Source: Anarhynchus alexandrinus
Taxonomy: Eukaryota; Chordata; Aves; Charadriiformes; Charadriidae
DNA length: 64,000 bases
Assembly (NCBI GenBank): GCA_008711295.1
Contig: VUYV01000212.1
Span: 145,775 to 209,774 of the forward strand
Direction of reading: 5' to 3'
Shown piece after piece: positions 12,425-22,273 of this stretch; the first letter of the stretch is position 1, and each line of letters begins with the position of its first letter. Both the position numbers and the translations under genes were made by a program. The notes beneath the pieces are model-generated. The model saw only the letters and a list, made by a program, of their open reading frames with translations, did not search any database and had not been told where the DNA came from.

Positions 12425-15400
12425 CTAAATTTAAATGAAAGAAATTAAAAGAAACACTGTGAGGTGCTAACATAGACTTCTGCAGCATGTATAATAAATT
12501 AGCGTTGCCAAGTTGAGCTAAAACCTGAAATATTGACAAAGTAATATATCAGACATTCTATAAACACATACAAATATCTTTTTTAATTTGTTGGTCTGTA
12601 GCTATTTCAAATCTTTATTTCTGAAAGAAAACAGAGTTGATATTAGCTTTCAAGGACCCGGTTATCTGATATTTCTGTCTAAACTAGAAGAAATTGTGTA
12701 TTAGCTAAATCAATAATAATTGATTAAGCTATTCATATTTAAATTGTTTTCTAAACCAGAACCATTACATTTTCGCATTATCAGTACGGACCAGAGTGGT
12801 CCAATCTATTTTGTATTTAACTTTTTCAAATTAAAAAAAAAAGAAAATCAACAAAAAAAAATCCCAAACCCAACTTGAAATGTTGTCCTTAGTGCAATGC
12901 AGACTTTTAATACTGCTCTCAGCTTTCCACAGTTTGAGCAGCATATTGCAAAAGGTGGTCCACTAAGGGGGTAATTCAAAGGGCATTAAAATAAACAGCG
13001 AATTTCAGGATGCATGGATCTAATTTTAAAATTTGTACTGTACATCACTTCATCTTTCACTTGAACCATCATATCTTTGCATCTCCACTCTGATACACAA
13101 GAGATGTCTTGAATTTTAAAGGATAATATGCACTTACTGACCATAAAGTGTATTTAAATAGATTCTGATATCCCAGCTGCAGAGGATATTATCTTTATAA
13201 AAGTAATGTGAATTTATTTTTATTCTTCTTTAAAAGAGCATAAAGATTGCCTGGTTAATCACTCAAAGATAAAAGAAATTCAACATTAGTGTTCCACATA
13301 AATCTACTACTTTCCTCTTTCTCTGTCTGTATTACACTGCTGTCTTTCATTACAGGGATGAGAGTAAATTCTTTTCATAATGTTAGCTAATATAAGCGTC
13401 ATGCTCCTTATTGCTCTGAGAATACCAAAGACACTTCATGAAGTTCATTTAAATGAAAACAAAATAGCTAAGCAATGTAGAGATATTTTGACATGTCTGT
13501 ATTTAAAACAATGCAATAGTGAAAACTTCCGGCACAAATAGGGCATTTAAATTTGTTCCAGAATTTACTACTACTGAGCTGCACCAACAGAGGCTTATGC
13601 TTTCAAGCTGCACATAACACAATCCATATGAGCTGCTGCTGACCATGCAAAACGTACACCTTATGGATATTGCCATAAAAATTCAGTTATAATCAATACC
13701 AAAACTTAATCACTATCAAATTTTTCACACCAAATTAGTCACAATATTGGAAGATACATAATGTCATTAGGATAATAAAGATAAAGTAATTATTGGATAT
13801 TTTAAACTGATGTATTTCAAGATACAATAGGTTTATATGAGGCAATAGAAAAAACTAAAAATAATATCTCTAGGTAATTAAATATGAAGTATTCAGTCGA
13901 CAACACAAAAACCCCTGGTTAACCTTTGTATTTTAACACTGCAAAAATTAGCTTTCTCCACATAAGTAGCACATAAAGAGCGCACCAGATATGGAGAGGC
14001 AGCGGGGAGTCCAAACCCCCAAACTGAAACAGTCAGTTTCAACAAGCAAATTCCTAGGCATCACTATCAGCTTGCTGCAATTTAATCTACACTGCAGTTA
14101 AAAATCATCTCAAACTGGAACAAAGGAAAGCCTGATGCCTTCTCATTATCTTCTTGAAGTATTTTAACAAAAAAACCCAATCAGGGTAAAAGCGCCTAGA
14201 ATCATATACAATTTAAAATGTCACCTGCCTTATAGTCAAGGTATAAATTTCTGAGTTCTGTTTGGTAACACCCTCTAACTTTAAGACAACTACAGCCAAG
14301 GGAAAAAACCCAAAAGCAACAACTTGCAAACCAATTACTGTTTACATAAGTTCTGCAATACCCTGCATTGGCCTGATGCAACTAGAAACATGGTCATACA
14401 TTGCAAAGAATTTAAGTTACTAAAAATAATAAACTTATCTAATCCTGGCTGTTATTATCAATGATGTTAAAGTAGCAATAACACAGAAAAGACAAGTAGA
14501 TGATACACAGGAAAAAATACACAGTAGAAAATTCCATCAACTCAAATAATCATTATTTTAAACCATCTTGTTATATGCAATGAGAATTAAAAACAATAAA
14601 ATTAATTAATGTGAAGAACTGAGACTATGACTTGGAATCGACATTGTTTCTTAACAGAGAAATGAGGTGAGGATAGCACTGGCTAAGAGGCATTGTTTCT
14701 TTTCTTCCAGAAGTTGTCACTTGCTTTTCCCAAACTGTTTTAGCCTTATTTCTCCAGTGTTTCCATGATGACTCACTATATTTCATAAATAGTTTATAAA
14801 AAAGTCTACTTCACCTGTAAATTGGCTCCTATTTAATTTTAAATCATTCACTTCTTAAAGACAAATATATTTTAATCCGATGGCCACCTATCCCAGAGTT
14901 AACATTTTACACCATGCATTCCTATAACTATTTCTGTTACCAGTCTACACAACAAAAAAGAAGCCACTGATTTTTTCTAGAAATAAACTTCATCATAAAT
15001 ACACCTAGCTTTTTAATCAAAGAACAGAACAAAGTCACATAAACGACCAAATTGGTTCTCACATAACTTTCTATCCTTACTGCCTATTCTGTTAACTAAG
15101 GTTTCGCAAAATTTCCTATCAAAGAAAACGGCTGAGCTTGTCTTGCTCTAATCACTAGGCATCTACACCATGATCTCGACCATTACAGAATCACACATTT
15201 CTTTTCTGCAAATAGGCACAACTTCTATAGGACTGCTGCAGAATGATCTTCTTGAACACGGAACTCCCCAAGTAAAGGGAAGAAACAAGCCTCCTACCTC
15301 TGGGGTGATTTCTCCAGCAACGTAGTTACTGGAAAAAGTGATGGCTGCAGAAGATGGATGCAGTCATAAAAGAATAAAAAAAAAAAAAACAAATTGTAAG

Positions 15401-16228
15401 ACATCACTGCATGTCCTTATTCTATCGACGTGTGAGAGGACACCCATCAGTATCAGCCCTTCAGAAAGACTGGGCCCAAGGATACCGTGTTTCTGGATTC
15501 TTACTGCTTTTAGACATGGACATGCAGTTGCTGAACTCTGAGATGCCCCAGACCTTTCAGCCAAAGGCTAAGGGGAACGCTAGGTTTGGNGAGGAGGAAG
15601 AAGAAAATAATCACAATTCTTTCTGAAATGGAGGGAATTCTAGGAAAAGGAGCATAGTGGGGCAGAACAGAACTGAGTGACTAGTACTCACTGAGGGAGA
15701 CAAAAATGTATGGAGACAAGTAACTAAGAGGAGAAATGAGTACAACGGAACTGAAAGCCATGTAGGCATGTGCCTACATGAAGAAGAGGACTTGAAAGTA
15801 TTATGGTGCTGTTGTTTACTCTCTCAGTTATTAAGTACTGACTAACGTTTTTCAAGCCAGTTTTATTCATTATATTTTGACAGATGCGAAACTGTCTTGT
15901 GCGTGAATGAAAAAAAAAATATCTTTTTTTTCCATACAAATAAGTACATTTTCAATGACCTACATTCGTATCAATGCTAAATGGAAATAACTTCCAATGG
16001 CTTTTGAAGGGGTTTTGAAAAATTAGGTTGAAACATCTACCTTAAACAGAACACAATTCCTATTTTTTTCCCTTTTAATTATGAAACTTTCCTAAGAGAG
16101 AATTTCCTTGCCTCTGATTTTTGCAGTTTTAAATATTGCAATAAAGCAAACATAATTTGTCACCTTGGCATAGCTGATAGAAGTTATTCACAGTAAAAAT
16201 GATACTCTGAAAGAAAAGAGGTACATAC
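12425..16228 (-). other. TTC29: TTC29 intron 2
   Basis: This AT-rich interval lies between exons 3 and 2. It contains one undetermined base at 15590 and an A-rich run near 15377-15390. I see no further exon or recognisable repeat. Confidence 0.6.
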
Positions 16229-16325
16229 CTTGCAAAGTCTAATGAGGGGCAGACAGTCTGCTCTATGAACCTGGGATGCTCCCCTGGGCACTGTAGGATT
16301 GCTTGAGGCAACACCTTCATTTTAA
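16229..16325 (-). CDS. TTC29: TTC29 coding exon 2
   Basis: This is a 97-base minus-strand exon. The acceptor is a T-rich tract ending TTTTAG, and the donor is AG|GTATGTAC. It reads phase 1 in and phase 2 out, giving F-K-MKVLPQAILQCPGEH and ending LDFA-R, with the final arginine split onto exon 3. The internal methionine (MKVLPQ) sits about where the human protein starts as I recall it (M-TTLPPLP, roughly 35-37 residues before the LIK-KD block). It is therefore a second candidate start codon if an alternative 5' exon is used; its context (TTAAAATGA) is not a strong initiation context. No domain falls in this part: the TPR repeats of the family lie further downstream. Both flanking introns are about 3.4-3.8 kb. 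Confidence 0.68.
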
Positions 16326-18949
16326 CTAAAACAAACAAACAAAACCAACTTTACTTGAAACAATGTCTTCACAGTAATGCAGCTTTTTATCCTTCTTGTG
16401 CTGCTTCCCAGTCAACTCTTTTATTTCCAGTGCGCTACATATAATACCGGACTCCAGTTCCACACAAACCTTTTCAGGCCTCAGCATTACTTCAGTGGGA
16501 CATAATGCATAGGAATGGTCGTGACCTTACTTTCAATGGTTTTTTCTCTTTCATTAGAGTGCTTTTGATTTGCACAGGGACAACTGATGCAGGAACCTTA
16601 CTTGCATATGATTCCCTATGCTTCCTCGAGCTATTTAGGTACAAGTATTAATAATATTTTAAGTTAATGCATAAGGTGGAGAAATGATTGAACATGCAGT
16701 GTGCAATGCAATAACAGGCACTGTATTAATGTTCAAAATAATACATAACCATAATAGTAACAATGCTTTGAATAAAAAATATAAGTAATGCTATTCTTAC
16801 AACACAGAGTTTTACTTAAAACAAAAGCCAAAAGCCCCACAGTTAGGTAGAATCATCTAACTCGTCATTTTGAAGTACATAAATGTTAATAGGACTTTTT
16901 TGTCATATAGAGCTACTGTGTTTTTTCCCCAAGTATTCAGTCTACACTTCCTACCATTAAAGTTTCAGCTGCCAGTTCCTTCATTTTGCATGTCTGTGAT
17001 CTGAGGACGTTAGCAGCAGGAGCACCCTTACTTTTAAATTTGGTTTAATGTAGTATTGCATGCCCTGCTGGTAGGCCTCAAGGCACAAACTTTTAATAGG
17101 GATGGGAAAACAGAATATAATGGGGGGGGGAGGGGAGAATTTAACTATTTGCTACATTTAGCAAAAAGAAATTTATTTTACGGGAAATAAACGTTAGATA
17201 TGAATCAACTTGATACTGAATGATCAGCATCAGACTAGCAGATATTTTCTACATTAGCCTTTCTGGGATCAAAAGCCACTTCATTGATGCAATATTTTGC
17301 TACAGTTATAGTGGAGTAATTTTTTTAATTGTGTTACTTAAAATGGAATAACAAAGAGAATTATAGTTTGAAAAGATGACACGATATGATATTTCCCCTA
17401 AGTCATTCTTTTAGGGCTTAGTACTAATGATAAAATTTGAAAGAAAAAAATATTATTTATAAATAAACTAATCTACAATCAGAGGCAGCAACATTTTACA
17501 CAAGTGTGTCATGGAAAAAAAAATCAATAGACTAAAAACATATGGGTAATTCATCACTATGAAAGATTACACTTCTTACAGCAAATGATGGGTTTGTATC
17601 CAGGAGCAATACAGAAAGGATAATCTCTTTTTAGGAAGATGCTACTCAGTGAGAAATAGTAATTAAACTTTGAAACAACAATATTGAAGCCCAGAGACGA
17701 TGAAAACCTTTCTCCAAGCCTCTTAGTTTTGAGGTATTAGGCAAGAAAAAGCAAACAGACCATGTCTTAATGGCAGCTGTTGAATATGGCAAGGCAAGAC
17801 AGCTGACCATCTGCAGCTATAGGGCAGAAAAGGCAGGGGTAAGCAGCTGAAAGGAGACCCTGAAAGTCCTGGTAGAGCCACTGCAACCATGAAAAGCTAT
17901 CAATGGGTAAGTGTACTTTGTATCATGCCACAGGTCTCAGGCTCCAGGTTGCACCCACATGGGACCTTGCTGGAGCATACAATGGCTCCTCGCTGGCCCA
18001 CATGCTCCAGGTTCCCACCCCGCAGAAATCAAGTATATGGTAAAACAGGCTGGCATGCACACAGGTCTCACACTAACAGGAGGCACATACGCAGACGTTT
18101 TTTGGAGTCCATTACTGTCTCACAAGGATTAAAACTATTGCCCTGACTCCTATTTCAAACTCAACGACTGAAAAAAAAAATCTGCTTCATAATAAAGTCA
18201 ATTTAATTTTTATTTTAGAGGTGGGAGGTTGCTTTCACAGTGAAATGGATGGTGTTTTCCCCTTATTTCCAAGGTAACTGTAATCTTTACAGGTAAATTA
18301 CAACCAGAGACACATGACAGAAGGTATCAGCAACACATCCTTCTGAAACATGTGCTATTACATTCACATAAATTTCGTTGCTGATCATTTAAAGACTGCT
18401 AACCCCTTTACATCTTACTCCTTTATTACAAGGCCCAAGCCCCACCTCATTTATGTAATCAAACACCCACAGAATTCATCAGAAGACGAGGCAGCGCAGT
18501 TTGTTTCTAAAGAAGTGCTATAATTAATCACGTGGTCAAGGGAATCTCCCCAGAGGCTGGAATCTCCCCAGAGGCTGGAATCACGCCAGCCTGTGCTGAA
18601 GCCAAAGGTAAAATGCCAAGTGATTGTAACGGCCTTTCCCGGCACGTTTTTAGGAAACCTGTTCACCGCCACCTGGCTCTTCCCATCCATTTTCTGAGGC
18701 ACGCATAAACCTAACCTGAGGCTGAGGATTTCCCAGAGAGGGAAGCAGCCTGGGAAGCAGGCATGGCTACATCCACCTGGCTTTGCGGACTTATTTGCTG
18801 CTACCCGGCCCCTCATAACATAAAAGGAGGTCAGAGCATGACAGGCCAGACTTCCAGCCACGCCGCTTTATGACACTGATATAATTGATTAAAAAAAAAA
18901 AACAACACAATAATTTTTCAAAATCTATAGCCAGCATGATAGGTGTGAT
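16326..18949 (-). other. TTC29: TTC29 intron 1, AT-rich part
   Basis: This is intronic if the MSEK exon is used. It has a G-rich run at 17122-17135 and a somewhat GC-richer stretch from 17880 to 18140. A 136-codon minus-strand open frame at 18451-18861 has no recognisable homology and is probably chance in a GC-richer shore of the CpG island. Confidence 0.5.
18541..18576. repeat. Tandem duplication, 18-base unit, two perfect copies
   Basis: GGAATCTCCCCAGAGGCT occurs twice head to tail, followed by a partial third unit (GGAATC). The repeat is in the shore of the CpG island. Confidence 0.9.
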
Positions 18950-19560
18950 TTGTTCCAAGTAACCTGGAGGAGGTCACGGCCACAACCAGCGCCTGGTTTC
19001 GCAGCGCTCGACCCGTATTCTGAACCTCCCCCGGCCCTGCGGCTGTGGGAAGACACCGGCCCTTGGCCGGCCGCTCCGGCCTTCACCGACCCCCAGCCAG
19101 GTACACCTTCCCCCGCCTCCCCCTTCCCCCGTTAAACCCCCCCCAACGCCACATAACCCTTAACCCTGACCCCNNNNNNNNNNNNNNNNNNNNNNNNNNN
19201 NNNNNNNNNNNNNNNNNNNNNNNNNNNNNNNNNNNNNNNNNNNNNNNNNNNNNNNNNNNNNGGCGGGCGCGGCGCCGAGGGCCGGCCTCCCGCCCCGCCG
19301 CCTTCCCCGAAGCCGGCGTCGTCAGGCCCCGCCGCCCGCTTGAGGCCGCCTTCCCCGGGGCGAGGCGGCTCTGCCCTCGGGCTCCGTGAGGCGGCCGGTC
19401 GCCGAGGCGTGAGGAACAAGCCCAGCGACTCCCTCCTGGCAGAGGCCTGCGGGCCAGGTGAGCCGCAAAGTCCGATCTCGACCACGAAAAATGTGGCAGC
19501 TGTGAGAAACCATCAGAGCTGGAGGTGTTCAGCGTTAACGGGTCCTCCGGCTAACGGGAC
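18950..19560. promoter_or_regulatory. CpG island, likely promoter region, interrupted by an assembly gap
   Basis: This is the only extended GC-rich, CpG-dense block in the window, sharply distinct from the AT-rich surroundings. It sits within TTC29 intron 1, 100-700 bases 3' of the MSEK exon. Good splice donors inside it are on the plus strand (CCAG|GTACAC at 19100/19101 and CCAG|GTGAGC at about 19457/19458). I see no comparable donor on the minus strand. The island may drive a plus-strand transcript antisense to the first TTC29 exon, an alternative TTC29 first exon hidden in or near the gap, or both. No TATA box stands out. Short open frames across it are by-products of high GC. Confidence 0.6.
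19174..19261. other. Assembly gap (88 Ns)
   Basis: A run of undetermined bases lies inside the CpG island, flanked by C-rich sequence on the left and very GC-rich sequence on the right. Such positions are commonly lost in sequencing of bird GC-rich promoters. A first exon or a GC-rich tandem repeat could be concealed here. Confidence 0.98.
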
Positions 19561-19680
19561 GTGTTCGTGTGCGGCTCGAATCAGCTCCAAATGATCTCAA
19601 ATGGGAGCATCTCTCAAAGCTCATTAAGTTTCTGAAGTTGGCAAGCAAAGAATCAGTGACAATATCATATCGATACTTAC

Positions 19681-19788
19681 AGGAAGGTCTGTGGGCAGTC
19701 TCGTAGGTTATAGATGAACGCTTGCAGTGAGATGGCTTTTTTCTTTTAGGACCTCTGACCTTCTCCGACATCCTTTAGGACTTTTGAG
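19681..19788 (-). CDS. TTC29: TTC29 exon with proposed start codon (exon 1 of the coding sequence)
   Basis: Read on the minus strand, this segment opens just after a pyrimidine-rich acceptor (CTCTTTTCCACAG). It has 17 bases of leader, an ATG at 19771-19769, 30 codons plus one base, and ends at a strong donor (T|GTAAGTAT). The product begins MSEKVRGPKRKK, a basic stretch with no signal peptide or membrane segment. The open frame continues exactly into the next exon (split codon T|TT), which is the main reason to believe it. The acceptor suggests an upstream non-coding exon beyond 19.8 kb that I cannot see; alternatively transcription starts just upstream and the acceptor is chance. The residues before the second in-frame ATG (in the next exon) do not resemble the human N-terminus as I recall it, so this may be a lineage-specific or alternative N-terminal extension. 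The exon structure is seen in the sequence; the gene name comes from exon 3. Confidence 0.6.
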
Positions 19789-20429
19789 CTGTGGAAAAGA
19801 GCAAGTGGAAAAGACTAGACTTAATCTCGAAGTAAGTGGCGTAACATGAAGGCTTTGGGTTTGTGGAAAATTTTGTCATTTTCGGTTGATGAGACCCTGT
19901 TGCTTAATTTACTGTAACAAAGGGACTATTCTTCTAAGGGACTGATTGTCTAGGGAGTCTGGGAGCTTATAAGAAATGGAAGTAGTGAGAAGGAAACAAT
20001 GAGGTTTTCGTACCTGCAAATGAAAATGGTAAGAGAAACCATAATCAGGATGCTAAAGAATACAAAGAGCAGAGGTTTTTCAGTAGCCTCTTTTCCACTG
20101 TTGGAAATTTGACACCAGCAGAAAAGGTCATTTTTTAGCACAGATTTGACCTAGTTTTTATTGCTAAAACTGTTTGGAAAACTGGAATGTCAGAATCAAT
20201 TGTTGTAATCTATTTTGGAAAGATCAAGTGGACAGAAAGCACTCCAAAAATGGCATTACCTGTTTCCGAGTTGATGGCAATCGGAAGCAAACGATCTTGA
20301 ATGTTTATGGGTCAATGTTCTAACAGATAAGTCAGAAGTTGACAGGGTACTTAGCTGATATCAAATCACACTAGAGAACAGCATGACCTATGCCTTACCC
20401 ACCTACAACATATAGGGAAAACACTGCTG
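19789..20429. other. Upstream region of TTC29
   Basis: Immediately upstream of the first recognised TTC29 exon on the minus strand. If the acceptor at 19790 is not used, the transcription start should be here. The sequence is AT-rich with no CpG enrichment and no obvious TATA box. From about 20220 onward it may already be decayed LINE sequence. Confidence 0.4.
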
Positions 20430-21510
20430 TACTGCAGTGAATTTCAATCTGAGTGACATATGCTGGAGGTCTCATGCTGTCAGTGTTAAAATGTACTTGG
20501 AATTTCAAAATATTTTAAATGTCAATTTCCTAACTCAAGAAGTGTTGCATCCAACACAGGGGAATTCTATATTAGACCTCATCTTGTCAGATGAAAAGGA
20601 ATTGATCACAGAACTAAAAATTAGCCATAACTTAGGTATAACTGATAAAGATTTGATCACATTTGTTATGTGCAAACAGAATTAAGTCCAAACCAATAAC
20701 ATATATACTTAATGCTTCAAAAGGGCTAATTTTATAAAGGTGGATACTATTCTAAGGTAAATCAGTTGGGAGAAAGAATTTAATCTGAAATGGAAGAATG
20801 ATAATTGGAAACCATTTAAAGATGTTAGCTCAGATACCCACAAATAATAATAATAATCCCACAACTAGGGAATATATTTGCTGAAAAGCCAGGGTGGTTT
20901 ACAAGGAAAACATCTATGAAATAGAAGAAGGAATGTGGTATCATACGTGTACACTGGAAGCTAGGAATTGTAGAAAATTACTGTGGGAAGTAAAAGGTTA
21001 TGAGGGAAATAGACATACAGTCAACAGACTTAAAATGAGGAAAATGAATTTTTTTATCAAGTATAGAATATAGAAAATTATCTGAATAGTGAGAAGACCC
21101 TATTAAGGAATGAAGATGTCAGCTTTAACCATAATGAGCAATAAACTTGGGATGTTAAAACATGTACATCTTTCCTCCGTGCATTTGGGAAGACAGCAGT
21201 TGAAATAGTTATGTTGTATGGTATTGAAGAATTGTTTTGCAGGAGGACAGTTCAACTTCAGTTACTGTATATATATAGGCAATATAAAGCTCAATTAACA
21301 AAGAATTTAAAAGAAGACAGATAATTCCAATTAACATGAGCTTCCGCTAAAAAAAATATAAATATCCTAGCAGAAATATAGAGCCTGGCAAACAAACTTT
21401 GTTTTTTTAATGAAGCTGCAGGTTTCACATATTGATGTAATTATAGACTTCAGTAAAGCATTTGACTCATTATCATATGGCTTTTTGAATGAAGCACTTC
21501 AGTGACACAG
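20430..21510 (+). mobile_element. Ancient CR1/L3-like LINE relic (endonuclease and RT parts)
   Basis: A broken plus-strand reading frame shows NFNLSDICWR at the position of the LINE endonuclease motif (GDFN-PDICW). It is followed by FLTQEVLHPTQG, SILDLILSDEKEL and LGITDKDLITF, all in the order found in CR1-clade endonucleases. About 750 bases on, after frameshifts, SLANKLCFF and VIIDFSKAFDSLSYGFL correspond to the RT segment (SCLTNLLAFY and YLDFSKAFDTVSH). Many stops and shifts separate them. The catalytic-region aspartate of the DFN motif is asparagine here. Divergence is far greater than in the CR1 at 27.9 kb, so this is an old insertion. Weak signals (for example RAYLDTLEY near 22300) suggest the relic may extend to about 22350. 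Confidence 0.75.
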
Positions 21511-22228
21511 TTCTTTGTAGCCTATACAAAGAAAACTTGTAAAAACCGAAAAGATAAACCAGCAGATTTAAAATTACTGGTAATATTCTGGAATGATATC
21601 TGAAGTGCTTCACAAGCAGCCATTTTACGCCATGGCTACATCTTCTGTGTTAAGCATATATAATTCATTTGACTTGGAAGCAAAGTAAGAATTTTTTTAT
21701 GGATATGTGTTCAAAGGATACTGCATGCCAAACAATATGCAACTTAGAGAGAACACTCTTTAGTAAAGAATCAAAGGCAGTCTATATCTATATAGTAATA
21801 TGAAGAGGCAGTAGCCTTTCTGTGGTTAAGGATGAAACCAACTCCTTTTACAATGCTGTGTTGAGCACCAATATAATTGATCTAGAAATATCTGGCCTTC
21901 AAGTCCTGAAGGGCAAGAGTGTCTGTCAGTGGAAAAAAAAAAAAATTTCAATTGCTAACACTTTTTGTTCCTATCATTGGGGAAGGGCTTCTTCCAATTC
22001 TGCAAGCACTGGTAATGTCCAAGGACGGATAATATTTTATAGCAGATCAACTTTGCAAAAACTGTTTGCATGAAAAATTAATTTGTTTGAGCAAAACTTG
22101 GCGTTCAGATCCTGGTGTATTCAAAAATGTAATCTAAAGGGGCAAAAAGTGCAATGTATTGATCATTTTGAGTAGCTGCTACCCTCAGGAAATGTGTTTG
22201 TGCAGCTTTAACGGTTGTGTGAAAAAGG
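21511..22228. other. Probable continuation of decayed LINE sequence
   Basis: The order of weak motifs (a serine-glycine-containing segment with VL near 21595-21640) is compatible with the rest of a CR1 reverse transcriptase, but divergence is too high to annotate domains. No host gene is seen. Confidence 0.35.
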
Positions 22229-22273
22229 AATTGCTAATACCTGTTCTTAAAATTGCTAATGTCTGTTCTTAAA
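22229..22273. repeat. Tandem duplication, 22-base unit, two copies
   Basis: AATTGCTAATACCTGTTCTT and AATTGCTAATGTCTGTTCTT lie head to tail with period 22 and two mismatches. It is a local duplication in or just beyond the old LINE relic. Confidence 0.85.

Noticed and set aside
15180..15200. CAGAATCACACA motif resembling a reverse-oriented CR1 3' terminus
   Set aside because: It is not followed by the GGTTGGAAGGGACC-type UTR that a CR1 end would require.
18451..18861. 136-codon open frame on the minus strand, the longest outside CR1
   Set aside because: No recognisable domain and a low-complexity WGDSSLWGDS part that comes from the DNA tandem repeat. It lies in the GC-richer shore of the CpG island, where long chance frames are expected.
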